In this document: one piece after another, positions 24,307-32,711 of the stretch
Numbering within the stretch: position 1 is the stretch's first letter
How the letters are laid out: every line of letters begins with the position of its first letter
Source: Streptomyces sp. Ag109_O5-1
Lineage (GTDB): Bacteria; Actinomycetota; Actinomycetes; Streptomycetales; Streptomycetaceae
NCBI RefSeq assembly: GCF_003814875.1
Contig: NZ_RKQF01000001.1
Coordinates: forward strand, 6,696,001 to 6,760,000
Direction: 5' to 3'
DNA: 64,000 nucleotides
Translations under genes and position numbers: made by a program
The notes under the pieces: model-generated
What the model was told of the DNA's origin: nothing
Database searches by the model: none
Seen by the model: only the letters and a program-made list of their open reading frames with translations

Positions 24307-27300
24307 ATGACGGAACTCTCGGGTCTAGAGGCGGAACTGCGGGGGACCGTCCGGGGCGAGGTCGGCTTCGACATCACGTCCCGGGCGCTGGTCACGATGG
24401 ACGCGTCCAACTACCGGCGGGTGCCGGCCGGGGTGGTGGCGCCCAGAGACGCCGACGACGTGGCGGCCGTACTGGAGGCGTGCCGGGCACGTGGCGTGCC
24501 GGTGGTGGCGCGCGGCGGGGGCACGTCGATCGCCGGGCAGGCGACAGGAACGGGCGTGGTGCTGGACTTCACCCGCCATATGAACCGCCTGGTCGGCCTG
24601 GACCCGGTGGCGCGTACGGCGGTGGTCCAGCCGGGCCTGGTCCTGGACCGCCTCCAGGAGGCCGCCGCCCCGCACGGCCTGCGCTTCGGCCCGGACCCCT
24701 CCACCCACGGCCGCTGCACGCTCGGCGGCATGATCGGCAACAACTCCTGCGGCTCCCACAGCGTGGCCTGGGGCACCACGGCGGACAGCGTCCGGGAGCT
24801 GGACGTGATCACTGCGAGGGGCCGCAGACTGCGTCTGGGGCAGGACTGGGCCGGGGCACCGGAAGGCTTGCGGGAGCTGGTGTCGGGAGACCTCGCCCGG
24901 CTGCGCACCGGCTTCCCGGACCTGCCCCGCCGGATCTCCGGGTACGCGCTGGACGCCCTGCTGCCGGAGCGGGGCGCCGACGTGGCCCGCTCGTTCTGCG
25001 GGAGCGAAGGGACGCTGGGGATCCTGACCGAGGCGACCGTGCGCCTCGTCGAGTCACCACGCGCGCGTGCGCTGGCGGTGCTGGGGTACGCCGACGAGAG
25101 CGCTGCCGCGGAGGCGGCGGCCGGTCTGCTCGCCTTCGGCCCGCTGACGGTGGAGGGCATGGCCGCCGACCTGGTGCCGTCCCCGGCCGGACTGCCGCGC
25201 GGCGGGGCCTGGCTGTTCGCCGAGACGGGCGGGGAGTCGGCGGAGGAGGCACGCGCGCGTGCGGACACGATCGTCCGCGCGGCCGACGCCCTGGACACCT
25301 CGGTGATCACCGACCCGGCGGAGCAACGGGCGCTGTGGCGCATCCGCGAGGACGCGGCCGGTACGGCGACGAGGATGCCGGACGGCGCCGAGGCCTGGCC
25401 GGGCTGGGAGGACTGCGCGGTACCGCCGGCGCGGCTCGGCGCGTACCTTCGCGACTTCCGGACGCTGTTGTCGGCCCACGGCCTGCGCGGCACCCCCTAC
25501 GGTCACTTCGGCGACGGCTGCATCCACGTCCGCATCGACTTCGACCTGCTCGGCGAGGAGGGCGTGGCCCGCTTCCGGCGCTTCTCCGAGGAGCTGGCGG
25601 AGCTGGTGGTGGCGCACGGCGGTTCCCTCTCCGGCGAGCACGGGGACGGCCTGGCGAGGGCCGAGCTGCTGCCGAGGATGTACGGCGCGGAGCTGGTGGC
25701 GTTGTTCGAGCGGGCGAAGGCGGTATGGGATCCTGACGATCTCCTCAACCCCGGCGTCCTGGTCAGACCGGCCCCCCTGGACGCGAACCTCCGCTTCTCC
25801 GTCCTGCCCCGTGAACCGGTGGACGTGGCCTTCGGCTACCCCTTTGACGGCGGCGACTTCTCGGCGGCGGTCCGCCGCTGCGTGGGCGTGGCGAAGTGCC
25901 GTACGACCGAGGTCTCCGGCTCGTCCGTCATGTGCCCGTCCTTCCGGGCGACGGGCGAGGAGGAGCACTCGACGCGTGGCCGGGCCCGGCTGCTGCACGA
26001 GATGCTGGCGGGCGAGGTGGTGACGGACGGCTGGCGTTCGACGGAGGTCCGGGACGCGCTGGACCTGTGCCTGTCCTGCAAGGGCTGCCGGTCCGACTGC
26101 CCGGTGGGGGTGGACATGGCGACCTACAAGGCGGAGTTCCTGCACCACCACTACGAGGGCCGGCGCCGCCCGGCCGCCCACTACAGCATGGGCCGGCTGC
26201 CGGTGTGGCTGGGCCTGGTGGCCCGCACCCGCACCGCGCCGGTCGTCAACGCGCTCGCCTCCGTACGACCGCTGGCGGCGCTGGCGAAACGCCTGGGCGG
26301 GATCGCGCCGGAGCGGGGGATCCCGCGCCTGGCGGCGGAGCCGTTCAGCCGCTGGGAGCGGCGGCGCGAGCGGAAGCGCCTGCGGGGGTGGGCGGCGGAG
26401 GTGCGGGCGGGACGGCGACCGGACTTCCCGGCCGGGATGGCCTTCCTGTGGCCGGACACGTTCACGGAGTACCTGTCACCGCAGGTGGGGCGGGCGGCCG
26501 TTCGGGTGCTGGAGGCGGCGGGAGTGGGGGTGCTGGAGCTGCCGACGCGGCGGTGGAAGGCGCGGCGGTCGGAGGACGGTCGGCTGGAGGGCTTCGGCAT
26601 GTCCGTGTTGAGCCCGCGCCGGACCCGTGCCTGCTGCGGCCTCACGTACCTCTCGACGGGCCAACTGGACCGGGCCCGTGCGGTGTTGCGCGAGACGCTG
26701 GACCTGCTGGAGCCGTTCCTGTTGGAGCACTCGGATCTGGACGTTGAGCTGGACGCGGACGATGAGCCGGAGGCGGAGCTGGACCCGGAGTCGGAGCTGG
26801 ACCCGGAGCTGGACTCGGACTCGGACGACGAGTTCCCGTCCCCGCCGCCACCGTTCGTCGTCCTGGAGCCCAGCTGTGCCGCCGCCCTCCGCAGCGACCT
26901 GCCGGAGCTGCTCCCCGACGACCCCCGGGCCGCCCGTCTCGCCGCGCGGGTGCTCACCTTCGCGGAGGCGCTGGAACAGCTGGCCCCCGATTGGACCCCG
27001 CCTCGCCTGAACCGCCCGGTCACCGGCCAGACCCACTGCCACCAGCACGCGGTACTCGGCGACGCCCCCGACCGCCGCCTCCGCGAGGCAGCCGCCCTCA
27101 CCGGGGACCTCTCCGGCGGCTGCTGCGGACTGGCGGGCAACTTCGGCTTCGAGAAGGGCCACTTCGAGGTGTCGAGAGCCTGCGCGGAGGAACAGCTGCT
27201 GCCGGCGGTACGGGAGGCGGCGCCGGGCACGGTGGTCCTCGCGGACGGCTTCTCCTGCCGGACCCAGCTGGAGCAGTTGGCGGGGGTGCCGGGGAGACAT

Positions 27301-27336
27301 CTGGCGGAGGTACTGGCGGAGGGGCTGGAGAACTAG
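24307..27336 (+). CDS. FAD-linked oxidase fused to Fe-S (CCG) oxidoreductase, D-lactate/2-hydroxyacid dehydrogenase type
   Basis: 1,009 residues in three parts. First, an FAD-binding PCMH domain (ARGGGTSIAGQATG; PGLVLDRLQEAAAPHGLRFG; GGMIGNNSCGSHS) and FAD-oxidase C-terminal domain (GHFGDGCIHVRIDFD; SGEHGDGLAR). Second, a ferredoxin-like part with the cluster Cys of CLSCKGCRSDCP. Third, two CCG-type modules (RACCGLTYLSTGQ; CHQHA with SGGCCGLAGNFG). This matches the GlcD-GlcF-type fusions that oxidise D-2-hydroxyacids and pass electrons to the respiratory chain. An acidic insertion of about 35 residues (about 811-845) lies between the CCG modules and is unusual. The substrate is uncertain. Confidence 0.88.
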   Translation: MTELSGLEAELRGTVRGEVGFDITSRALVTMDASNYRRVPAGVVAPRDADDVAAVLEACRARGVPVVARGGGTSIAGQATGTGVVLDFTRHMNRLVGLDPVARTAVVQPGLVLDRLQEAAAPHGLRFGPDPSTHGRCTLGGMIGNNSCGSHSVAWGTTADSVRELDVITARGRRLRLGQDWAGAPEGLRELVSGDLARLRTGFPDLPRRISGYALDALLPERGADVARSFCGSEGTLGILTEATVRLVESPRARALAVLGYADESAAAEAAAGLLAFGPLTVEGMAADLVPSPAGLPRGGAWLFAETGGESAEEARARADTIVRAADALDTSVITDPAEQRALWRIREDAAGTATRMPDGAEAWPGWEDCAVPPARLGAYLRDFRTLLSAHGLRGTPYGHFGDGCIHVRIDFDLLGEEGVARFRRFSEELAELVVAHGGSLSGEHGDGLARAELLPRMYGAELVALFERAKAVWDPDDLLNPGVLVRPAPLDANLRFSVLPREPVDVAFGYPFDGGDFSAAVRRCVGVAKCRTTEVSGSSVMCPSFRATGEEEHSTRGRARLLHEMLAGEVVTDGWRSTEVRDALDLCLSCKGCRSDCPVGVDMATYKAEFLHHHYEGRRRPAAHYSMGRLPVWLGLVARTRTAPVVNALASVRPLAALAKRLGGIAPERGIPRLAAEPFSRWERRRERKRLRGWAAEVRAGRRPDFPAGMAFLWPDTFTEYLSPQVGRAAVRVLEAAGVGVLELPTRRWKARRSEDGRLEGFGMSVLSPRRTRACCGLTYLSTGQLDRARAVLRETLDLLEPFLLEHSDLDVELDADDEPEAELDPESELDPELDSDSDDEFPSPPPPFVVLEPSCAAALRSDLPELLPDDPRAARLAARVLTFAEALEQLAPDWTPPRLNRPVTGQTHCHQHAVLGDAPDRRLREAAALTGDLSGGCCGLAGNFGFEKGHFEVSRACAEEQLLPAVREAAPGTVVLADGFSCRTQLEQLAGVPGRHLAEVLAEGLEN

Positions 27337-27480
27337 GCGGAGTTCAGGGCGCGGTAGCGGTCGAGGGCCTCGCGGGCGTCCGGGACGAAGGAGTCCCGGG
27401 CGGCCAGGGCGGAGAGTTCGGCGGGCGTCACCCAGGCGTGCGACCGCCCACCGCCGATGCCGATCACCGACCGACAGCTC
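27333..27480 (-). pseudogene. C-terminal remnant of a NUDIX hydrolase
   Basis: The frame ends SHAWVTPAELSALAARDSFV-PDAREALDRYRAL, which reads as the tail of Streptomyces NUDIX hydrolases. The upstream part including the GX5EX7REUXEEXGU box is missing and the frame there (RTTDAQRSRTVSLRHRG) is not NUDIX-like. Its TAG overlaps the TAG of the FAD/Fe-S gene on the other strand. It is a truncated gene left behind by deletion. Confidence 0.45.
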
Positions 27481-27608
27481 CGCGGCGACCACCTGCCCCC
27501 GACACGCCCTCGGTGCCGTAGCGAAACGGTTCGGGAGCGTTGCGCGTCTGTTGTTCTTGATCGAGTCACCGGTCCGAAAGCCTTCCGAGCCCCGCCCGAG
27601 CCCTGCCT

Positions 27609-27632
27609 GAGCCTCCGCCCGAGCCTCCGCCC
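27609..27632 (+). repeat. Tandem 12-bp direct repeat
   Basis: GAGCCTCCGCCC occurs twice in a row, and degenerate copies (CCGAGCCCC, CCGAGACAC) continue to about 27690. It fills the region just upstream of the FemAB gene and could place the ribosome site by slippage. No coding sense seen. Confidence 0.45.
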
Positions 27633-27700
27633 GAGAACTGCCCGCCCCCCCGAGACGTCCGAGCCCCCCGAGACACCGAGAACCCGAGGAGCCCCCGCCC

Positions 27701-28828
27701 ATGACCGTAGATCTCCGTCTTCAGCCCGTGTCCCGTGCCGAGCACCTCGCCTTTGTCGGCTCTCGCTCCTCCGCCAGCCATATGCAGCTGCCGTCCTGGG
27801 GGGACGTGAAGCCCGACTGGCAGGCGGAGAGTCTGGGGTGGTTCGACGGGCAGGGGCGGATGGTCGGGGTGGGGCTGGTGCTGTTGCGGCCGGTGCCGAA
27901 GGTGAAGCGGTATCTCGCCTATCTGCCGGAGGGGCCGGTCATCGACTGGCACGACCCCGACCTGGACCGCTGGCTCGATCCGCTGCTGGCGTATCTGAAG
28001 GGGCGCGGGGCGTTCTCCGTGAAGATGGGGCCGCCCGTCGTCGTACGACGGTGGAGCGCGGAGGCGGTCAAGGCGGCGATCGCCGACCCGGCCGCCCGGC
28101 GGCTGCGGGACGCCGAGCCGACCTCGTACGAACCCCACGCCCTCGACCTGGCCGAACGGCTGCGCCGGGCGGGCTGGCGGCAGGCGGAGGCGGGCGGCGA
28201 GGAGGGGTTCGCGGTGGGGCAGCCCCGCTATGTGTTCCAGGTGCCGTTCGCCGGACGGTCGCTGGACGACATCCAGCGCGGGCTCAACCAGCAGTGGCGA
28301 CGCAATGTGAAGAAGGCCGAGAAGGCCGGGGTCAAGGTCGTCCGCGGCGGCCACGAGGACCTGCCCGCCTTCTACACCCTGTACGCCGAGACCGCCGAAC
28401 GCGACCGCTTCATCGCGCGCCCCCTCTCCTACTTCCAGCGCATGTGGACCGCGCTGACCGCGGAACACCCCGACCGGATGCGCCTCTACCTCGCCCACCA
28501 CGAGGGCGACGTCCTCGCCGCCGCGACCATGCTCACCGTCGGCGAGCACGTCTGGTACTCCTACGGCGCCTCCACCGGCCGCAAGCGCGAGGTCCAGCCG
28601 AACAACGCCATGCAGTGGCGGATGATGTGCGACGCCCATGAACTCGGCGCCGCCGTCTACGACTTCCGGGGCATCACCGACACCCTGGAGGAGTCCAACC
28701 ACCTGCTGGGGCTGCTCCGATTCAAGGTGGGGGCCGGCGGAGAGGCCGTCGAGTACCTCGGGGAGTGGGACTTCCCGCTCAACAAGCTGCTCCACAAGGC
28801 GTTCGACGTGTACATGGCCCGCCGCTGA
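27701..28828 (+). CDS. FemAB/FemX-family peptidoglycan bridge aminoacyltransferase
   Basis: 375 residues of the Fem fold (two GNAT-like halves): SHMQLPSWGDVKPDW near the start, KRYLAYLPEGPVIDW, QQWRRNVKKAEKAGVKVVRG with basic residues typical of Fem proteins, YAETAERDRFIARP, and VYDFRGITDTLEESNHLLGL-LRFKVGAGGEAVEYLG near the end. In Streptomyces, FemX adds the single Gly to the peptidoglycan stem using Gly-tRNA; this protein may do that or a related transfer, with cytoplasmic location. The seryl-tRNA-type coiled-coil insertion of FemA is absent. Starts at ATG 27701. Confidence 0.85.
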   Translation: MTVDLRLQPVSRAEHLAFVGSRSSASHMQLPSWGDVKPDWQAESLGWFDGQGRMVGVGLVLLRPVPKVKRYLAYLPEGPVIDWHDPDLDRWLDPLLAYLKGRGAFSVKMGPPVVVRRWSAEAVKAAIADPAARRLRDAEPTSYEPHALDLAERLRRAGWRQAEAGGEEGFAVGQPRYVFQVPFAGRSLDDIQRGLNQQWRRNVKKAEKAGVKVVRGGHEDLPAFYTLYAETAERDRFIARPLSYFQRMWTALTAEHPDRMRLYLAHHEGDVLAAATMLTVGEHVWYSYGASTGRKREVQPNNAMQWRMMCDAHELGAAVYDFRGITDTLEESNHLLGLLRFKVGAGGEAVEYLGEWDFPLNKLLHKAFDVYMARR

Positions 28829-28854
28829 CCACGTACGGCCCAGCCCGGGCGTTC

Positions 28855-28906
28855 AGTCTCCTCAGCTTCATAAGGAGACTCTCAGGTTCATAAGAGGACT
28901 CTCAGG
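28855..28906 (+). repeat. Tandem 20-bp repeats and hairpin upstream of the proline-rich peptide gene
   Basis: TTCATAAGGAGACTCTCAGG (28867-28886) is followed at once by TTCATAAGAGGACTCTCAGG (28887-28906). AGTCTCCT (28855-28862) pairs with AGGAGACT (28873-28880) over a 10-base loop and might terminate the FemAB transcript. The direct repeats could be a regulator's tandem binding sites for the following gene. Confidence 0.5.
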
Positions 28907-29021
28907 TTCGGCGTCGTTATACAGCTGTTACCTATGTATTCACAGCACCTGTTTGCCGTTCGGAAGCCGACTTTGCCGTCCCTTGGGATTTGAGCCGTGT
29001 AAGTTCATCGGTGTCGGGCGG

Positions 29022-29056
29022 CGGGGATTGCCGAGGATGACGATCCGAAATCCCCG
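29022..29056 (+). promoter_or_regulatory. 8-bp inverted repeat in the presumed 5' leader of the peptide gene
   Basis: CGGGGATT (29022-29029) and AATCCCCG (29049-29056) pair with a 19-base spacer. They lie 64 bp before the small peptide's start codon. This fits a leader hairpin or an operator; no other evidence. Confidence 0.35.
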
Positions 29057-29119
29057 TACGTTGCCCAAGAGAATTCTCGTACCACTTGCACTTGCACATC
29101 GAACTCTCAAGGAGTCGGA

Positions 29120-29251
29120 ATGAGCCTCAAGAAGCTCGCCCCGCTGCCCCCCAAGCCCAACAAGCAGCTTCCCCCTCCGCCGCCGAAGCCGAAGAAGCGG
29201 GCCCCGAAGCCGGCTCCGAAGCCCATCCAGGGCCCGGGCCAGGACAACTGA
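29120..29251 (+). CDS. 43-residue cationic proline-rich peptide
   Basis: ATG 29120 has the ribosome site AAGGAG six bases upstream and opens 43 codons: MSLKKLAPLPPKPNKQL, then PPPPPKPKKRAPKPAPKPIQ and GPGQDN. It has 15 prolines, 9 Lys, 1 Arg and one acidic residue. A strong terminator follows 10 bp after the stop, and an ABC exporter with an acidic tail starts 92 bp later. No Cys, no Ser/Thr beyond Ser2 and no GG leader cleavage site is present, so it is not a lanthipeptide or lasso precursor. Possible roles: secreted antimicrobial-like or wall-binding peptide, or a peptide partner of the transporter. Family not recognised. Confidence 0.75.
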   Translation: MSLKKLAPLPPKPNKQLPPPPPKPKKRAPKPAPKPIQGPGQDN

Positions 29252-29261
29252 CGCAGTTGTG

Positions 29262-29293
29262 AAAAGGACCGACGGTTCGCCGTCGGTCCTTTT
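29262..29293 (+). terminator. Strong intrinsic terminator with TTCG loop
   Basis: AAAAGGACCGACGG pairs perfectly with CCGTCGGTCCTTTT across a TTCG tetraloop (14-bp stem), followed by a T-rich run. Textbook form is rare at this GC content. It lies between the small peptide gene and the ABC gene, so most transcripts would carry only the peptide, with readthrough or a separate promoter serving the transporter. Confidence 0.9.
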
Positions 29294-29343
29294 TCTCTCC
29301 TGAATTCCAGTAGAGCCGGCGCGGAAAGTGGAGGTAGTGAGAA

Positions 29344-31527
29344 ATGCGCGTGAAGGAGAGTGAGGGCGCGGAATACGAGTACGAAGTCGCCGACTCGGAA
29401 TACGAGGACGAAGACGACGACGAGTACACGCCCACCATCCCGGCCCGTACCGCCTTCCGCCGCTTCTGGCCGCTGACCCGGGGCCTGCGCCGCTGGCTGC
29501 TGATCGTCTGGGTGTGCACGGTGATCGCCGCGCTCGCCGAGACCGAGGCCATCCTGCTCTTCAGCGACCTCACCGACCACGCCCTGCAGAAGGGCTCGCT
29601 GAGCGCCTTCTGGAGCCCGGCCGGCAAATGGCTGGCCATCGCGATCGTCGGCGCGATCGTCGCGTACGCCGGCAACTCCCTCGCCGCCTGGACCACCGAA
29701 CGCTTCGTGATGCGACTGCGCGAACACGTCTTCGACCACGTCCAGCAGCTGCCCCCGCACTTCTTCCAGCGCCACCGCCAGGGCGATCTGCTCTCCCGTC
29801 TCACCAGCGACGTCGACGCCATCGAGACCATGGTCGTCTCCGGGCTCGTCGGCGCCGCGTCCGCGCTGTTCAGCGCCATCTTCTACGCGGCCGCCGCGTT
29901 CTGGCTGCGCTGGGACCTGGCCCTCGCCACCTTCGTCCTGGCCCCCCTGTTCTGGCTGGCCGCCCGCCGCTTCTCCGGCTCCATCAAGGACGTGTCGAGG
30001 CAGGGCCGGGTCGCCGACGGCGCGATCACGTCCGTGGTCGAGGAGTCGCTCGGCAACATCGTGCTGACGCAGGCGTACGACCGCCGCGATGCCGAGCGCC
30101 GCCGGCTGAGCGAGGAGGCGAACGCCTGGTTCCGCGCCTCCGTCCGCTCCACCCGCCTCAACGAGGCCTACGAACAGCTCGTCCAGGTCATCGAGACCAT
30201 CTGCGTCCTCGCGGTGATCGGCATCGGCGCCTGGGAGATCTCCACCGGCCGGATGACCCTCGGTCAGCTCCTCGCCTTCTCCGCCTTCCTCGGCTACCTC
30301 TACCCGCCCGTGCGCGGCCTCGCCCAGCTCGGCCTCACCGTCACCGCCGCCACCGCGGGCGCGGAACGGCTGATCGAGATCCTCGATGTGCAGCCCTCGG
30401 TCACCGACCCCCGGCGCGGCACCGGCACCGAAAGCGGCCGGCCCGACGGCACCGTAGAGCTCCGCGATGTCGGCTTCCGCTACCCCGGCGCCGACCGCAC
30501 CGCCCTGGAGGGCCTCTCCTTCACCGTCAGCCCCGGCGAACTCGTGATCATCACCGGCCCCAGCGGCGCCGGCAAGTCCACCGTCTCCAAGATGCTGCTC
30601 CGCTTCTACGACCCGGACAGCGGCGAGGTCCTCCTCGATGGCGTCCCCCTCCGCGACTTCCCGCTGGCCCGCCTGCGCGAGTACATCACCCTGCTCCCGC
30701 AGGAGACCCTCGTCCTGCACGACACGGTCCGCGCCAACATCGCCTGCGGCCGCCCCGGCGCCAGCGACCAGGCCATCGAGGAGGCCGCGAAGGCCGCCGA
30801 CGCCCACGACTTCATCGTCAGACTCCCCGAGGGCTACGACACCAAGGTCGACCCCAACTCCGCCCGGCTCTCGGGCGGCCAGCTGCAACGCCTCGCCATC
30901 GCCCGCGCCATCCTGCGCGACGCACCCGTCCTCGTCCTCGACGAACCGACGACCGGCCTGGACGCGATGGCCGCGCGCCGCGTCGTCAAGCCGCTGCGCC
31001 GCCTGATGACCGGCCGTACGACCATCATGATCACCCACGACCTCAACCTGGCTCCCGACGCCGACCGCATCCTTGTCGTCGACCGCGGCCGCATCGTCGA
31101 GACCGGCCGCCACGACGAACTCCTCGCCCGCGGTGGCGCCTACTCCCGGCTCCACCGCTCCCAGAACAACGCGATCATGGACACCGGCGAACTGCGCATG
31201 CCGCTGTTCATCGAGCAGAGCGCACCGGCTCAGGCCGTGGCACAGGCGCCGTACGCGGCGGCTTCGGTGACCGCAGCGACCGCTGCGACCGCGGCGGTCT
31301 CGGCGCAGGGCGTCGGCGGTGGGTACGGCTACCAGCAGCCGTACGGGAATGTGTACGACTACAACGCGTACGCGGTCGCCGGACTATGGCCCCAGCCCAT
31401 GTACGACACGCACACGGATCCTGTGTACGCGGCGGACGTCCCCACCGTTCTTCCCGAGGCGATCCCGACCAGCCTTCCCGATGGGCGGCCCTTGTTCCGT
31501 GATGAGGAGGCCTGGCCGGGGATCTGA
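29344..31527 (+). CDS. ABC transporter, fused permease and ATPase (half-transporter), acidic N-terminal tail
   Basis: 727 residues. Residues 1-30 are extremely acidic (14 Asp/Glu, 4 Tyr). About six helices follow (50-330) with the exporter loop FFQRHRQGDLLSRLTSDVDA. The ATPase has Walker A GPSGAGKST (about 405), Q-loop LPQE, signature LSGGQLQRLA (about 509), Walker B VLVLDEPT (about 529) and switch His THD. The C-terminal 110 residues are low-complexity with many Tyr, Ala and Pro. It is a type I (ABCB-like) exporter without C39 peptidase, working as a homodimer. Position after the cationic peptide gene suggests that peptide or a processed form as cargo; this is inference. Confidence 0.88.
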   Translation: MRVKESEGAEYEYEVADSEYEDEDDDEYTPTIPARTAFRRFWPLTRGLRRWLLIVWVCTVIAALAETEAILLFSDLTDHALQKGSLSAFWSPAGKWLAIAIVGAIVAYAGNSLAAWTTERFVMRLREHVFDHVQQLPPHFFQRHRQGDLLSRLTSDVDAIETMVVSGLVGAASALFSAIFYAAAAFWLRWDLALATFVLAPLFWLAARRFSGSIKDVSRQGRVADGAITSVVEESLGNIVLTQAYDRRDAERRRLSEEANAWFRASVRSTRLNEAYEQLVQVIETICVLAVIGIGAWEISTGRMTLGQLLAFSAFLGYLYPPVRGLAQLGLTVTAATAGAERLIEILDVQPSVTDPRRGTGTESGRPDGTVELRDVGFRYPGADRTALEGLSFTVSPGELVIITGPSGAGKSTVSKMLLRFYDPDSGEVLLDGVPLRDFPLARLREYITLLPQETLVLHDTVRANIACGRPGASDQAIEEAAKAADAHDFIVRLPEGYDTKVDPNSARLSGGQLQRLAIARAILRDAPVLVLDEPTTGLDAMAARRVVKPLRRLMTGRTTIMITHDLNLAPDADRILVVDRGRIVETGRHDELLARGGAYSRLHRSQNNAIMDTGELRMPLFIEQSAPAQAVAQAPYAAASVTAATAATAAVSAQGVGGGYGYQQPYGNVYDYNAYAVAGLWPQPMYDTHTDPVYAADVPTVLPEAIPTSLPDGRPLFRDEEAWPGI

Positions 31528-31555
31528 GCCGCGAGCCGTCGAAGCCGGCCGACCG

Positions 31556-31582
31556 CCTGGATGCCGGGTCTCAGCATCCAGG
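31556..31582 (+). terminator. 9-bp hairpin after the ABC transporter gene
   Basis: CCTGGATGC (31556-31564) and GCATCCAGG (31574-31582) are perfect inverted repeats with a 9-base loop, beginning 28 bp after the stop codon. Likely the terminator of the peptide-transporter unit. Confidence 0.6.
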
Positions 31583-31614
31583 ACAGTTCCATCAAGGGTT
31601 CACGCGCCTGTCGA

Positions 31615-31632
31615 AGTCCATTACCCTGGACT
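31615..31632. promoter_or_regulatory. Palindrome upstream of the EamA gene
   Basis: AGTCCA-TTACCC-TGGACT is a perfect 6-bp-arm inverted repeat, 75 bp before the EamA start. Spacing and place fit an operator for a dimeric regulator controlling the exporter. Confidence 0.4.
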
Positions 31633-31706
31633 CGGCAGTACATCTCGATGAACGAGTCCTGGGCCGTCGAGCCCAGGAGCCGCAGCGCCGAACCCCAGGA
31701 CCGCCC

Positions 31707-32711
31707 GTGACCACGCCCAGCACCTCACAGCCGACGCCCACACCGACACCCGCATCCGCACCTGTGTCCGCGCCCGCCGCTGAGGGCGCCCCGAGCCGGT
31801 TCGGCTCGCTCGGTCCCGTCGGCCTGGTGCTGGCCGGCGGGATCTCCGTGCAGTTCGGCGCCGCCCTCGCGGTCACCCTGATGCCCAGGGCGGGCGCGCT
31901 CGGCGTGGTCTCCCTGCGGCTGTTCGTGGCCGCCGTCGTCCTGCTCGTCGTCTGCCGGCCCAGGCTGCGCGGCCACTCCCGCACCGACTGGGGCACGGTG
32001 ATCGTCTTCGGTATCGCCATGGCCGCGATGAACGGCCTCTTCTACCAGGGCGTCGCCCGCATCCCGCTGGGCCCCGCCGTCACCCTGGAGGTACTGGGCC
32101 CGCTCACCCTGTCCGTACTGGCCTCCCGGCGCGCGATCAACGCGGTCTGGGCCGGGCTGGCCCTGGCCGGAGTCTTCCTCCTCGGCGGCGGAGGCTTCAG
32201 CGATCTCGACCCCATAGGTGTCGCCTTCGCCCTGGGGGCCGGCGCCATGTGGGCCGCCTACATAATCTTCAGCGCCCGCACCGGCCGCCGTTTCCCGCAG
32301 GCGGACGGGCTGGCGCTGGCCATGGGAGTCGCGGCACTGCTGTTCCTGCCGCTGGGCATCGCCGAGGCCGGCACCAAGCTCCTCGACCCGACCACCCTCG
32401 CCCTGGGCTCGGCGGTCGCGGTCCTCTCCTCGGTCCTGCCCTACACCCTCGAACTCATCGCCCTGCGCCGCCTTCCCGCCCACACCTTCGCCATCCTCAT
32501 GAGCCTGGAACCGGCCATCGCCGCCACCGCCGGTTTCCTCGTCCTCGGCCAGGCGCTGACGGCCACCGAAGCGGCCGCCATCACCCTGGTGATCGCGGCG
32601 AGCATCGGCGCGGTGCGCACCCAGGTGGGCCGCGGCCGCCGACCGGCGGGCGGCACCCGGCCGGAGCCGGCGGCCGGTTCTCAGCCGGAGGGGAACGGCA
32701 GCGCGTCCTGA
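31707..32711 (+). CDS. EamA-family (DMT superfamily) exporter, RhtA-like
   Basis: 334 residues. A Thr/Pro/Ala-rich N-terminal tail of about 30 residues precedes ten predicted helices made of two EamA repeats. Visible are GGISVQFGAALAVTLMP, GLFYQGVARIPLGPAVTLEV-LGPL (the conserved P-L-G-P-A-V-T element of RhtA-type carriers) and the second-half RLPAHTFAILMSLEPAIAA. RhtA relatives export threonine and homoserine; the substrate here is inferred to be an amino acid or similar. Start GTG 31707. Its 3' end overlaps the TIGR03943 gene on the other strand by 31 bp. Confidence 0.85.
   Translation: MTTPSTSQPTPTPTPASAPVSAPAAEGAPSRFGSLGPVGLVLAGGISVQFGAALAVTLMPRAGALGVVSLRLFVAAVVLLVVCRPRLRGHSRTDWGTVIVFGIAMAAMNGLFYQGVARIPLGPAVTLEVLGPLTLSVLASRRAINAVWAGLALAGVFLLGGGGFSDLDPIGVAFALGAGAMWAAYIIFSARTGRRFPQADGLALAMGVAALLFLPLGIAEAGTKLLDPTTLALGSAVAVLSSVLPYTLELIALRRLPAHTFAILMSLEPAIAATAGFLVLGQALTATEAAAITLVIAASIGAVRTQVGRGRRPAGGTRPEPAAGSQPEGNGSAS

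Noticed and set aside
29120..29251. Proline-rich peptide as lanthipeptide, lasso or thiopeptide precursor
   Set aside because: No Cys, only one Ser, no leader/core boundary and no maturation enzymes nearby.
29107..31155. 682-codon antisense frame over the ABC transporter
   Set aside because: No start signal, no recognisable domain; the sense frame holds all ABC motifs.
31707..32711. EamA gene as part of the peptide-transporter operon
   Set aside because: A 9-bp terminator hairpin and a separate palindrome lie between them, so an independent unit is more likely.
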